Source of the DNA: Micropterus salmoides
Taxonomy: Eukaryota; Chordata; Actinopteri; Centrarchiformes; Centrarchidae
Length of the DNA stretch: 64,000 nucleotides
NCBI RefSeq assembly: GCF_014851395.1
Contig: NW_024041373.1
Location: 23,072,750 to 23,136,749, forward strand
Reading direction: 5' to 3'
Shown piece by piece: positions 33,691-47,335 of the stretch. The notes under the pieces were generated by a model. The model was not told the DNA's origin and made no database searches. It worked only from the letters and a program-made list of their open reading frames with translations. Position numbers and translations under genes: made by a program. Position 1 is the first letter of the stretch; every line of letters begins with the position of its first letter.

Positions 33691-35940
33691 GACACTTTAA
33701 ATATAGACCAGACAGTTTCAAATCTCGATTATTCAGTTATATAATTAAAATAATATTATGATTACTCAGTCATAGTTGACAGACTACTTAATGTTATTCT
33801 TTTGTTAATGTGCGACTAACCATTTGTGTAGTCTACCAAATAAATTGACTAGACACTGACAGAAAAATGTGGTTATATTTACATTTTTCGATTAAAATTA
33901 TTGCTGCTATCCCTAATTCTACACCCTTGCCCTCGCTGCACTAAAGCCTAACTCCCAGACACAGGAAATCTATGGTCTCCGAGAGTGCAATAACTATTAA
34001 GTATTTTTATTCAATGAAATTGCTGTATTTTTTTTCTCCTGTTCCTATCTGCAAACCTGTTTAATGTTAAAATTTAGTTATGCATTTGTTTTTTCCATTG
34101 AGCATCTCTAATAAAACAGGTGGGAGTTGAGAACCTTGCTTAGAGGCACCTGTGTATTGGAAAACGTTTTCTAAATATGTTTAGCCCTCTCAGTAAACAG
34201 TGTAATGTTTAAGCCCTGGCCTGCAGTGGAAACCAGACTGAGGAGGGTTAGCAGGCTGATAAAAGTGGAACCATGGAGAGCTGAGGGCATCGCGACAGAA
34301 CATTAAATTTACTTTTAACTCCTGTAACTTTAATTCTCTTTGACATGGAGGGATGTAGCTGTAAGCCACACCATGTACACTACAATCAAGATCAGTGAAC
34401 CACAACCACCATAAAATAATCCTGTTATCCTCTGTCCGTCTGTCTTTTAGCTTGGCTGGAAGCCCTGGTTTTCCCCACTCAAGGTCAGGGACAGTGAAAG
34501 GTCATTGGACCACCAGCAACATTTTCAGACTATGGAGACTAATAGTGTGAGTTACACATTTGTTTATGAGACAAAAAGCATAATGAATAAAAACTGCACA
34601 TCGGTGCTGAATTACTTGTCTGTGTTGCCAAGTGTGCAAAAGTTAAGCTTATATCCCTTTTATTTGCACACACTTCTGGGTTTCATTCTCATTTATGTTT
34701 TTTTTGGTGGAAGTGTAACACTCTAAACACTAAACACTTTAACTTTAAACATTTATTTACAAGAAAGAGGTGGACTGAGCATATCCTTTTCAGCAGCTAT
34801 CTGCTTCACATTCACATGGATCGTCAGCTTTTCATTAGGGAACCCACTATGTCTAACACCTGTTTACATGTGAACTGCTTCATCAAGTGGAAAATATATA
34901 TGCCAAAAATAATTAATGCACATTCAGCACTGGATGCGACATGACAATGTTACTTAACATGCAGATTTCTGCCCTTGGTAAAAGTCCTTGACCAAGATTT
35001 ATGACGAAAACACGAACAACACATCTGTTCTAAAAAGAAGAGATAAAACACTAACAAAAAAGGCAAATGCAATGCCTTAGTACTAGTAATACAATGACAT
35101 GCCACTTTGGTACTTCAAAGTTTAATTATAGTCAGCCTCATAAACTGGCCTTCAAGGTGACCTTCACTTAGAGTCTAATTAGAGACTACTGACCACTGAG
35201 CAGCTGCAGGTTGTTGCAGTAAATGTTACCTGCAGTTCAATGAATTTGAGCCAGCAGCCTTCAGGTCTGGTTTAGCCAGCCAACAATTTTGGCTTACAGG
35301 ATAATTCTGGTTTATTAAAATGTGTGTCTTCGGCCCTCATTGTTCTGGTTACATTTTACAACATTTTACTCAACAATGCAATCTGAAACTACCACAACAG
35401 GCAAAATGCATGAGCATCATGTCTTGTGACAGGTTGTAATCAAGTCAACAGTTGAGCCAGATTATCTAGACCATGTTATTTGGAAGTAAAACCAAAAGTA
35501 AGAATACCCGTAAAGTCAATAATATGTAAGTATGTGTGCACATAACTACAGAATAGTATTTTAAAGTTGAACCAGAAAGTTGATCCGTTAACTGTGATGT
35601 TCTATTTGAATTGATGTTGGATTACAACCTGTGTAAACCTTCATGTTCAATGTTAATTTCTTTTTAGCGATGTCACTGTGTTCCCAGATTGTTCACACAT
35701 AGAAATGAATGATGGTCACAACTGCAAAAATAAGACCTAGTTTGTAATAAATCAAAATGATCCATTCAGTCAGACTAAGGAGATATTGTTAAATGGATCT
35801 GCACTATGCAGCATATGTAACTGTTACTATGCATATTTACATAAAGCCAAAACAGCACAAGGTTTTACATGAACAAACTGAAAGGCTGTTCCCTTTCTGC
35901 TCTCTGTCTGTCTGTATCTCTGCCCTCTTCTCGTTCTCTG
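33691..35940. other. Intergenic, no gene seen
   Basis: This is AT-rich DNA without recognised families. A near-palindrome around CTAATTAG at about 35,175-35,182 is a possible homeodomain site, with nothing else to support it. Confidence 0.45.
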
Positions 35941-36004
35941 GTTCTGGTCTTTTACATAAATGACAAGTGTTGTAATTACAGTCATGTTCTGTCTCCATCT
36001 ACAG

Positions 36005-36107
36005 TTTCACAGAAGAGCTGTGACAGCTGAGCAGGACTTTGACACTCCCTCGGCGCTGATGCTTCATAGATTATCATTAAAACAGACTCGGGGTGGGGGC
36101 AAAGCTG
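36005..36107 (+). other. Weak candidate exon
   Basis: An acceptor-like CTCCATCTACAG precedes 103 nt open only in one frame (FHRRAVTAEQDFDTPSALML..), followed by donor-like GCTG|GTGAGG. No protein family is recognised and no partner exon is evident, so it may be chance. Confidence 0.15.
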
Positions 36108-36109
36108 GT

Positions 36110-38177
36110 GAGGGTGTGTGTCATGTAACTCCTGACATTGTGATTTTGAATTTGTCTTGTGGTGATATTTCAATTACAAACCTATATTTTCTGCAGAGAA
36201 TGTCAGTGCAGCTTGCATGCTTTTTTCCAGCAACGTTACTGGCTATACTGGTAGTTGGAGGCTTGAGTGTCTTGTCAAAATGGATGCTTTCCATCAAAGG
36301 TTTTAACAACAACAATTTTATCAACGGTCTCAACCTTGTAAGTGTTGAATTGTGCTATTGGCTTCTATTGGACAGGGATTCTTCTTGATTTCTTAATGAC
36401 ATTAAGAGGAGACTGATATAGCAGTCAAAACAGGGGGGAAAAATCATTTTAAAGTTCACTCATGACCTTGGAAACAGTAAGTGACGGAACAATGGTGACC
36501 CCTGGTTTCCTTTGTGTTTTGTGTTCCCCTCCCCTGTACCTTGAGTTTGCCTTGTCTCTCTCTTTGTTGTGTTTGTAGTTGTGACGCTGACGCACTCTCT
36601 CCCCTGGCTCCCGAAGACCTTGGATTACACACACCTGCTCTTCAGTATATGTACACCGGTCCTCCAGTCACTCACCACTATCTATCTATCTATAACTCTT
36701 AAATTAGCATATTTCTTTCCATTGTGAAAAACTGCTCCTAAACCACAACCTCTATCACAGCTTCTGTGTCCACTGAAAATTGTGGTGGTGGAAAGTTGGT
36801 GGGATAAAGACATCATTTGTTACAGATTGATCAGGCAAAATTAAACACATCCTCTCGAGAACTTAACTAATGTAAGAACTTAAATAATGTCGGGCTGAAT
36901 GAAGTGAAGTTAAACAAGATGGCAATTCAGTCTGATTAACCCGAAAAATGCTCCTAAAAATAATGAAGCTAATTCCGTTGTTGGTATTATGTAACAGACT
37001 AAGTGTTCTAAACTAATTAACAAACCTCAAGAATAATCATGTCACCAATTAAAACAATATTTATCTTTTTCAGACTAACACCAGACTGAAGTTGAACCCC
37101 CCCACCCCACCACCCATTATTCCATAATAATTAATCATCTGCTCTAAACCAAACTGTGATATCACCTCACCACAGGATTCACTGTCCTTCTGCATTAATT
37201 TTTTAATTAAACCTGCTGCTTTGTATACGCTGTACAAACTCCACTCACACAGGTCCTGAATGACTTTGTTTCCTTTGTTGTCAAGGAAACATTGTGAGAT
37301 GCTTTGTGTGGACTTTTTTCAACATTTTACACAAAGATTTCTGCCTATCCAAAGCCATAATTTAGAGAGATGGTGAAAGCAGCTCAATGGCTGCTTCAAA
37401 CTGAGGCGTCAGTTTCAGTATAAAGCCTGAAAAACAAATTATTCTGATTATCAGGTTTGGCCACAGCCACAATTAAATTCCTTCTATGAAGCACATGTTT
37501 TACTCTTCTCACGCACCTTTACTTTTACTTTTACATTTTGGGGAGATTACACAAACTTCGACTTCATTTTCTGGACACTTACCTTAATCCTAAACACTAC
37601 CTGCCTAACCCTAAAGTTAAGTGATTTACCTTATGGGGTATTCTGTTGTGGGCGATTCCCCACAATGTCACCATGTTAACAGATTTTTGTCCCCACAACA
37701 TGAGTAATACATTTCCACATACACCCAGACACACAAACACACAAACACAGTGCAATTACAATTTTATTGTTGCACTAGGGAAAGAGTTTTGGATGTTTTT
37801 GACTCTGCTCAGGGAAAATCATGTCATGATCCTGAAAAAGTGCCCAGCAGCTGATTCACCTAACTAAATAAACATTCACTTACACACACACACACACTAG
37901 AAATTATTATCTTTTTCTATAAATGTTGAACACAAAGATAGTATTTATTGCTCGATTGCCCAGATTTTGGACCCCACAAATATAGTAGAAGAAGCCCACA
38001 CATGCACACACAACCATTACCGTCAGTCATTTATGGTCTGAGCCATTTTAAGTGTCAGAACAGCAAACAACATACTGCAGAGAAGGCGCCTATCATACCA
38101 TCTGCTGTGAAGCTCTATGAATGCCATAAAACATCTCAAACTAACATTACAGTGATAAACCTTCTTGGTTCCCGATC
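36110..38177. other. Intergenic, no gene seen
   Basis: A stretch at about 36,500-36,700 resembles, in composition (CCCCTCCCCTG, TTTGTCT, CACCTGC), the LTR at 53,167, but is too degraded to call. Nothing else was recognised. Confidence 0.45.
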
Positions 38178-38196
38178 TCACACACGCACACACACG

Positions 38197-38227
<31 letters not shown>

Positions 38228-38353
38228 ACGCACACAAACCTTTCCAGATTCTTTTTATTTTCAGATGGAACTAATTTGACCTTTGAGCCATTTTCAGCTC
38301 TGCCACAGTTCAGTGCAGCATGATAATGGCAAGATGTCCTTTACTCTTGTCAA

Positions 38354-38395
<42 letters not shown>
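38178..38395. repeat. Two (CA)n microsatellites
   Basis: CA-rich runs at about 38,178-38,236 (with CG interruptions) and 38,358-38,395. The Cys/Val open frames on the minus strand are artefacts of these. Confidence 0.9.
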
Positions 38396-38397
<2 letters not shown>

Positions 38398-40301
38398 TGA
38401 TAAGAAACCACACACAATGAAAGGACTGACAGATTTATGTTCACTACCCCATAATAATGGCAAAATGTGAATTATTGGACCGTAACACACACACACACAA
38501 TTACTGTATGTATGCACATATGAGGAAAGACACACACACACATATATATGAAGGTAAGGAACGTACAATTCATGAGCCCACAGCCCATTGTTTGCTAAAG
38601 CTAGAAAACACAGATCACCAGACACACACTTAAACGGACATACACACATTTCATTTGAAATACCCTGTTCATTTGATGGCAAATATGGTCTCTTTCCCTG
38701 ATTTTATGGCTTACAGGGCTCTCAGCAGCACACCTGAGTGATCACTCATCTACTGGGACAATGATTTAGAAGGTCTATCACTAGGTGCTATGCACACACC
38801 CACATACACACACTCCTACCTGTACATAAACTAGTCCAGTCGCGGTCAGGTTGTCAATAATTAGACTAAAATTGTTTCGGGGAGGAGATGTTCCCATTTT
38901 TACTCAGACACACGCACGGGAAAAGACAGGGAAGTGATACTGCAATTATTGGATTTCATAATTACCCAAAGTGCCGGTTGCCCTGTTAATCCCATACTTT
39001 AGTGTCCTCTACTCCGCTGATTTCAATGTATTGTTTTCATTTTAGCCCCATAAACAGCTTCAGTCTTAGCTGATTTTGGCTGATTGATGAATCCTTTCAT
39101 TGTCCTTTGTACCATTTTCTCAAGCTATGCTATTCTGCCCTGTTGTCAATAAGAGCTGTAAGGTCAAAGAAGACCAAGTAAATCATTGTCATTTAGTGGA
39201 CAGCATGAAGCAGAGATGAACAAAAAACTAAATTGCTATTACTGTCAGTCTGTCATGTGTCATCTTGTCATGATGAAACAGTTGTAATTGTTGTTTGATA
39301 ACCAAACCCCAACTGTTTTTTGGCACGGCCTGAGCTCATGAATGGGTTCTGGCATGACAACGAAGTGTGGAGAACGATGGGGTCATTCAGAATAATCAGA
39401 GCCTGCATGATTTTCATCTGGGACAACAGGTGAACACAATTAACTACCTGGCAGGCCGGAAAACCACAGGCACACGGAGCAACAGATCTGGTGAGTTCTC
39501 AGGCTGAACAACAACACTGACTTTATATGACAATATATAGCATCTGTCTATTTTCTTAAAATGGCAACAGTGTACATCTTTTTTAATTTTCCAGATTGTT
39601 ACGTCATTATGTCTTAACTTTACATTCTGTTCCTTTGTACCTACATGTATGTATCGGTATTTACTGTACTGGTACACTGTTAGTACAAAAAAGGACACTG
39701 TATGTTGCAGGATGTAATCTGTAGTGTTATCAAACGATCTTACTTGAAAGCAAACAAAACAAATTAATTTTGTAGAGATTCTAGCTTTGAGCTAAGAACA
39801 AGTACATCTACATTGACGCTAGTCATTACCCATGAATCATTGCCTTTAATGGATGTATTATCCCATCATGTTTGAGAAGGAGGGGGAGTTATATAGTCAC
39901 AGAGAAATACATTTTAAGCCCTGAGTGTGTGGGAGCCATTAGCCATACAGCCATGTTATTATGTGCCTGTCACCTCAATGATAAGTGGAGCTTTTGTGGG
40001 CAGCGCTGCACAGTATATGTATGCCGCATTTATACAGAACTAGTAGAGTAGAGGCAGAACATCAGGTATTTGAGCATTGTACTATTAAAGCCTGTTCATT
40101 GTAGATTGGAATGATCTTCTCACTGTGTCTATCAAACAAGTTGACATTTCTCTCCATAAAAATACAGCCACTATATGCTTCCCTATAGACAAAGTAAATC
40201 TGCTAATTTCCTAGGTCACGTATGGTGTGTGTGTGATATGTGCAAGGTCTGTCCAAGTCAATAAGGTTTTTTTTATATGGGCACTGAATAAATCTTATTA
40301 T
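38396..40301. other. Intergenic; repeat-poor block
   Basis: No gene. The part at about 38,960-39,440 lacks simple or interspersed repeats and is listed under findings as a candidate conserved non-coding block. Confidence 0.45.
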
Positions 40302-41047
40302 GAGTGCTGGGCAATAATTAAAATTTTTAATCGTGATTAATCGATTAATCGCAAGAAATTGTTCCTTTGTTACGCTTAAAATTGAATAATGAATTCTAAA
40401 GTAGTGTATTGTGCAATTTTAATTTAAATGTATTGCTATATACACAAAAGTGTAGTAACATGTGGTTTGCAAACACTTTAAACAAATAAGGTGCTTTTTA
40501 CCAGCAGTATTCCCTTTACACAGTAGCAATAAAATTTCTTGTAAATCTCAAAACATTAATGTAATCAAATCAAATATTAAACCAAAGCTATTTGCCTCTG
40601 CCAGGGCATTACCTTTTATCTAGCTTGTTAAAACAAGTTACCATCAGAGTCCAATTTTCTCGTTTGTTTTTTTTTCTGAACAGGTATCTTTTATCAGGGA
40701 GCAGCAGAAACAGTCTGTTCAGTAGGGTTGGGACGATGTCTACAGAACTACATTGAAACTTCGGGATGCACGATGCCACGGAAGGGGTCGTGTAGTGGCG
40801 TCGGTGCGCGTGTTGGTGGGAAAATATGGAAAAAAGATGAAGCGTAGTCTGCTGAAGCCTCCCTCCACTTCTTGTTTGGGTGGATGATTTGCAGGCTGAA
40901 CAACATCTTGCACCTCCTGTGACCCATGGTTTGACTGTATGTGTATTCAGAGCCAGTGAGCAAGGGACTTTCAAACTAATAATAATAAAATAAAAACTGC
41001 GTTACCATGCGATAAAATTAATTAATGCGTTAACGTGCCCAGCCCTA
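40302..41047. mobile_element. hAT-like non-autonomous element, 746 bp
   Basis: The left end reads AGTGCTGGGCAATAATT; the right end inverted reads TAGGGCTGGGCACGTTAACG. Both are rich in TTAATCG or TTAACG-type motifs just inside. Flanking 8-mers CTTATTAT (40,294-40,301) and CTTAGTAT (41,048-41,055) differ at one base. Inside, at about 40,724-40,740, is TAGGGTTGGGACGATGT, which looks like the end of another hAT-type element, suggesting nesting. No transposase frame exists. Confidence 0.72.
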
Positions 41048-41449
41048 CTTAGTATACAATCAGTATACACACACTATCAAATAAAATGTGTCTCTTAATA
41101 GTCATCAGTTGACAGTAGATAAAGATTTTATTTCAGATCTTTCCATTTTCTGGGTAGAGATATACTGTGTCGTATTTATTGTAATCTTTTATATTGACAA
41201 GAGAACTTGAAAAATTTCATGAAATGTAATGTCCCCATACTTTCAATGATCCATAAATGGTATTTCGCACAAAATATGCTTTCCGCCAGGCATGTTAAAT
41301 AATAATTTGTCAACTTTTGAACATTTATTGATCCTGCTTCTGCATAGTGGCAAAACAGAAAAATGTCAAAATTTGTCAAACTCTGTACTCAGTATGACTA
41401 ATGTACAACATGAACAGCCTTTCTACCATTTCAATGTCATCATCATATT

Positions 41450-41680
41450 TGGTGGGTCCTCCACTTCGGTCCAGACTGAAATATTTCAACAATTATAATT
41501 TTCAATGGAACTTTGTACAGACATTCATGGAGAGACAGGATAGTCACTGATTAGCATTCATGGTTTTGAGCGAAATATCTCAATTGGATGTGTGCCATGA
41601 AATTTGCACATTAATAGTCCTTTTAGGATGAATTATAATACCTGTTGGCACTCTCTTCACTTTTCATCTAAACCCCATCA
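41450..41680 (-). repeat. Inverted copy of the GTTAGCATGCTAAC repeat family (distal part)
   Basis: It contains TCGGTCCAGACTGAAATATT and TCAACAATTAT, the reverse complement of the region at about 5,060-5,100 of the intron 5 copy. The proximal part with the palindrome is absent. Confidence 0.55.
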
Positions 41681-42923
41681 TCACGTCAAAACTTCAGCTT
41701 GTCCGATTCTTTGGTTCATGACCAAATACAAAGTAATGACATTAGGCGTTCTCGGACCAGAATAACTTTTTCACAGTTCTTGGAGTTGGGAGAAAGGTTC
41801 CATAATTCCAGTTGGAGAAAGGATGCAAATTGGGAGATTCAAATGAAGCAAATGCGCAAAATTCACTTCATTGTGTTGAATGGACTGGGCGGAGCCAACT
41901 GGGCCGATTGACACCTGCTGAGGGCTCTGGAGGAGTGAGCCGGGGACAGAGCCAGAGCTTCTGGAGAAATAAACACCCGGAGTCAAATCGGATTCCCTGA
42001 GGGGTTTACCGGTGGGAGGAAAGCTCAGAGTGTATTTTTTTTAACTTGTGTATTATTATTTCTGCTTTCGAATATCATTCTCTGGAGCCTCAGTTGTTGC
42101 TGTATTAGAGCAGTCATACCTGTAGGGGAGTGGGAGCAGGGAGCAAAATTTAATCTCCATATATTGCAGATAGATAAACTGTAATATTCGTTTTTCCCCT
42201 TTCACATTATTGCCTCATAGTCTGATGGAGGGTAAAAATGAAGTGAGAGAGTCATGAGGACTGAATTCTGTCTTTCAACTTGTCCTAGCATTTCCTCTTC
42301 CAAAATAATACACAAGATGTGCCAGGTGAGCCATATTTTATTTATTTATTTATTTTTACAGCATTTCGGCTTTACTGGACTTATGTCTGCTCGTTAAAGC
42401 CATAAATTAATTGGACACCATGCTGCAGTTTATTTCTTTAATTAATCAAAACAACCATAAATTTAAACCATAAAGAAGATCATTGTAATCACTTGTGAAG
42501 GGTATTACAGGCTCAGCCAGTAGCTAGTGTGTGTGCGTGTGGGTGTGTGTGTGTGTGTAGGTGTTGTTGCAGTTGCAGTAAATTAACAGATTAGTGAAAC
42601 CAGTTAACTTTTTAGAAAGTTTTTGTTGCAACACACTGAGGCATGAGGCAACAACAAAAATCCTCAGTCAGATGGGTATAAAGTAATCGATCGACATTCA
42701 CCTCCAGGTTGTACAACAGGCCTATTTTTTGTGAAAAATATCTAGATGTATCATAGAATTTTTTTTTTTTTTTTTTTTTTTTACCTACGGCCATAATCTG
42801 TTGAAAGGATTAAGATCAGGAATAACTGACTTGCTCTCTGATGTTGCAGATAAAAAAAAGCATGTTCTTTTAATGTTGTACAATTAGTGCAGACCTTGTT
42901 GTCTTTCTGTTTGTCTCTCTCCT

Positions 42924-42973
<50 letters not shown>

Positions 42974-43861
42974 CTTCTGTCCTGCCTGGTGAATGCTGAA
43001 TTGCGAAGAAAATAAAGGATTTAGGATAAGGATTAGGATTAGGTTGATCTTGGCTCAGTGCATTGACTGCAGATTTACCGGGCAGACACAGGTTCTCTAC
43101 AGTAGCATTATACTTAACACACAAACACACAGATATACCTACACACAGTCACACGGCTGAGAAACCAGAACGTCCAACGCACACTCACATATTCTCAGAT
43201 GATCTGAGGGTCTAGGTTAAGCGATTGTGCTTTTAAAGGATTAGCATAAAGTTAATTAGCATATGAGTAATTAACATAATGAAATTTTTCTATGGTGACT
43301 GACATTCTCGTGACCTGTCCATTACATAACCCTCTGCTGGTTTCCTTTGTGCATAGCCAAGCTTCCCTGGCAGGAAAAAAACTGAAACACTGCCAGAACA
43401 AGATTTGCCTGAAACTAAGCCATCATGTGTCAACAGGATAAGATGATATGATGACTGAATAAGGCATTCATAATGAATACATTTGAAAATATGTTGCAAG
43501 GCTTAGAGTGGGCAGTTTTGCATTGCTTCAAAGTGAAGCTCTGTGAAGCACTGGTTTTGACACAGACACTAACACCTGTGTAATCCATGAAGCATCTGCT
43601 GCTTAACACAGATTTTTGCTCTGTTTTTTACCTTTTTTGTGTGGCTATAAATAGATTATATGATTATATGTATGGACTTTATGAATCCTGCCTCTGTCAT
43701 CAGCGTCCCCATAAGCAGCCATTTCCAGCAAACAAGCTTTGACACACACTGTGTAACCTTCTGCTGTGGCCCAGCATGACATGGTGGAGAAAATTTAAAC
43801 CAGTGGCTGGTGAAAAATGTCGACCATTTAGCTAGCTAAAGAACCAGATCAACATGCTCTG
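41681..43861. other. Intergenic with simple repeats
   Basis: It holds a (GT) run at about 42,530-42,558, poly-T at about 42,759-42,782 and (CA)n at about 42,933-42,970. An AT-rich patch with TTAATTAGCATATGAG at about 43,250-43,270 may be regulatory. No gene was recognised. Confidence 0.5.
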
Positions 43862-43978
43862 TGGGGTTCCCCTTTTTGTCTGCTTCTCTCTGGTAACATC
43901 ATCAGCAACCACAAAATCAGTTACCATAGATATGCCGACGACACACACCCTTTCACTTCACTCTCGGTAAAGCAGTGA
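43862..43978 (+). pseudogene. L2-type reverse transcriptase scrap
   Basis: One short frame reads SGNIISNHKISYHRYADDTH, aligned to PLGHIIHKHGISFHIYADDT of the L2 at 26,862. The flanks are not recognisable, so this is an internal fragment of a different, diverged L2 copy. Confidence 0.7.
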
Positions 43979-46020
43979 ACTGCCAGTAACAGACTTAGCC
44001 AGTATGCTATCCTGCTAAATATAATAACACATATCTTGCTGTCTTCAGTTACATGTTTCATTGTTGTTTTTATGCTCATAGAATTGGATTAAATTAGAGA
44101 TAAGACACTAGATTAGAGGTAAGACACTAGTGGCACTAGTAACATTTATTTATATTAGGAGATTTTTCTCACCAGATTTGTGGCAGGAGGTGTGGGTAAA
44201 AATGTGTTTTGTGAGGCTGATGTATCTCAGTATTGACTTGAAAGTTATACAGTTAAAATTATGTTAATTTATGATTATATTCATCTAATCAGTAGCTCCT
44301 GGTCTTTCCACCAGCACATACTACTTGAGCTTTATTACCTGCTTTAATCAGCTGTTCCACCTGTTTCGGAGAGGAGGAGATCTTCTTCGGCTTTGTGTAA
44401 AAACTTTCTGACTGATGAAAACTTAAAACAACAACTTTGGACCCAATATTTAGTGTAACTCCACTCCAGCTGTTCGCTGTAAACACACCATTGCATGCTG
44501 GCTGCTGTTTCCAAGCAATAGGCCTACATTTAATGCCGAGGTGCGTTCTCAGGCGGACATCGGCGAGACTTATGTGGTTATCTGACTGTTGATTGTAAAT
44601 TATTGGTTTTGCACACAACAGTGGAAGAGAGGGGAGTAGTCATAGAAAAACAACCAACATGCTCGATTTAAAGCCAGTAGCCTCGACTTGCCCATTCAGA
44701 AATCCACTGCAAGGCAGTTCCTCCAGAGGTTCCTAGTTCCGGGGTATAGTTCCTTTTGTCGAAATGCAGCTTATGTACTTCATTGAAATTCATTGAAATT
44801 GACATGTTGACTTTATTATACTGTAGTAAATGTGCATTCATCTATGTCAGTATATATCTATTGGTGTGTTAAGACTACAGTATGGGACATCTTGTCATTC
44901 TCATGCTGTAATGAACAAAGTGATAGAGCAGCAAAATTGCTCCCAGGTCTCATTATTTCCATCTGCCAGCAAGGATGAGCAACCAGGTCAATGAGAAGAC
45001 AAGTTAAAGACAGTACAATAAAAGTAGTAAAATACAAAAGAAATTTAGATAAGAAAACATCACTAAGGAAACTGAGTGTCTTTTCTAGCAAAGTGTGTGT
45101 CTAGTTAAAGGCAGTAAAAACTGGGCTAGCATATATGACTTTATAGACCAGCCCTACATTCTTGTCCTTGTTCTGATTATCCTGAGTGCCGACATCATAT
45201 TGACTATTTTTGCAACACTAAAGCTCCATTTGTATTAGTTTGAGATACACTTTGCTCTTGTATGTACCTGAAATGTACACCTAACATGCTAGCACTACTT
45301 AGTGTTCTGTTAAAAATGAAATTTGCATGTCATCTGTTTAGCATTTACTGTCTAAGGTGACTAGAGGTAATTTACGTTCTACTACTAAACTTCACTCAGT
45401 ATACTAAAAAGTTTCTACTTCAAATGTACTGCTGAGCTATGAGTTCTGGGTTGATTCTCAATGGGTTGGGTAGTTCTGTTTCAGTGTTGATATATTCCTT
45501 TATATTCTGTTGGGTCACTTATGTATATGCCTCCTACCAATGCAACCCAATATCTAATTAACACTCTTTAGTTGTGTGACGAAACACTTTGGTCACAAGA
45601 TGAGACACGATATTGGGTTCACAAGATCAAGATGAGATTTTAACACTATTTTTAAGAAATTTTCAATGGCGAATTGTGATAATTAAACACTCTCTAATTT
45701 CCTGCGTTATGGTGAAGTCTGCTGCCCCATTTCCATCCCTTTATGGTGGAAATGTTTTTATTTATTTAAAGGGAAACACAAAATCAGGCAGCAGGTGACA
45801 ATTCAAATTATTGAAATATAATGCAGTAAGGCTTTCAGGCATTCTGCATTTCTTTCAGATATGTATTCTCCTGTAGATCAACTTAATTCATTTATGAATT
45901 CCTGGACTTTTATCTAAATTTCAATATTTTCTGCACATTCAAAATCTACCCCACAGATCTGCGTTCTCTGATGTCTAAAGAAAAAAGTCGTAAAATTAGG
46001 AGACTAACGTCATCATTAAT
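43979..46020. other. Intergenic, nothing recognised
   Basis: This is AT-rich DNA with no coding motifs or recognised repeat families. Confidence 0.45.
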
Positions 46021-46189
46021 TGACGGATTATTTTACAAGACTACCTGCCTTATACTCCGCTGTGCATTAGCCTACGTTACTGCTCTGGTTACATACCATC
46101 CCCCTCAGACCGTCTGACAGACAACAACCGTTTGGCACTGTGTGGATGTGACAAGGAGGTGGAAACTAACTGAAACTTGCGATCAGGCA

Positions 46190-46303
46190 TAAATCTCACC
46201 ACAAATCCACACACACGTTAACTTCAGCGCCTCCGATAAAGTGCAGCTCACAGTCCTAAACAGAGCAGGTTTGCGCCTCAGTTTTTAGATGTTGATATAC
46301 CGG
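46190..46303 (+). other. Possible untranslated first exon (weak)
   Basis: A locally GC- and CpG-richer patch ends in GATATACCG|GTAAGTCG, a consensus splice donor. No ORF of note. There is no downstream exon that I can link to it. Confidence 0.15.
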
Positions 46304-47144
46304 TAAGTCGACCTTATCAGTTATATATTTGTTTTTCACTGTATTCACTGCATGGTCTGACAGCGTGTGAAAAGTGTCAATTGTGTGAGTGTCAATAAGA
46401 AATAGCGTCACATTTCAATATGTTAACCCTACTCTTTACCTACTGTCTTTGTGTTTGGACTGCAGATTGTACTTTCTGTGATAGATTTGTAGGTTTCTTT
46501 TGGTACTGATTTTATTGTCATCATTTTAAGGATTTTGTGTTCATGTGCTGTGTGATTCAGAGAGGAAGCGGAACAAATCTAGCTGTCTATGATTAGACCA
46601 CGACACTACCCTTAGGCCTCAATATCCCTGCACAGTGAGAATCATTCACTGAAGAGGCTGCTCTGTCTGTTTGTGTGTGTTGCTGTACAGTGGTAACATT
46701 ATTGGTTAATTATGTATTTTTTCTTAGACCTTATGAAAAGAAATGCATTGGCCATATTTGTAAAAGGTCATGTTTGATGTTCTGTTAGGGTAGTTAAGGA
46801 GAAGATTAACTTTGGTTATATAACTCTCAAAATATGAATGCAAACTGCAGACCAACACGGCATTTGGGTTAACTGTTAATACCATCATTACGGACATTTA
46901 GTGGCAGAGAAAATTCATTTACTTAGGCAGAGAACATGTTTACAATTTGGCATCAAGATACACATGAGAAGATGAAAACAAGGTGATTTTGTCTTTAAAG
47001 AGTTTGATTGTGGGATGATTTTAGCATATGCCATTACACCTTAAAGCTACAGTATTCAATATTTTCGTGTTAATAATGTACTACTGTTACCTTTTCGGTG
47101 AGTTTCTTTTCCAAAAGGTTTTTTTGTACAGCAAGTACGCTCTG

Positions 47145-47262
47145 TGCCCACTATCGAATGGCAGACAGACAAACCAACATAAAGATAAAGAGAGAATGAA
47201 TATAGGAATTACATTCACCAGGTGGCCAGAAATACGACTCAAATTCTGTTTTTCGAGTCTTC
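47145..47262 (+). repeat. Dispersed repeat family, partial copy
   Basis: It contains GCAGACAGACAAACC and CCAGAAATACGACTCAAATT, matching the second half of the copies at 15,115 and 52,790. Confidence 0.45.
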
Positions 47263-47335
47263 TGTATGTGTGAATGGACCATAGTTTGCTAACACATTTG
47301 ACATAGCAACTTTATAAGGTGATAATATGTGAGCT

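Noticed and set aside
38023..38682. Cys/Val-rich minus-strand frames
   Set aside because: They are translations of (CA)n microsatellites and their flanks.
42781..43130. Minus-strand frames of 62 and 86 codons
   Set aside because: They are driven by the (CA)n run at 42,933-42,970, with no protein motif.
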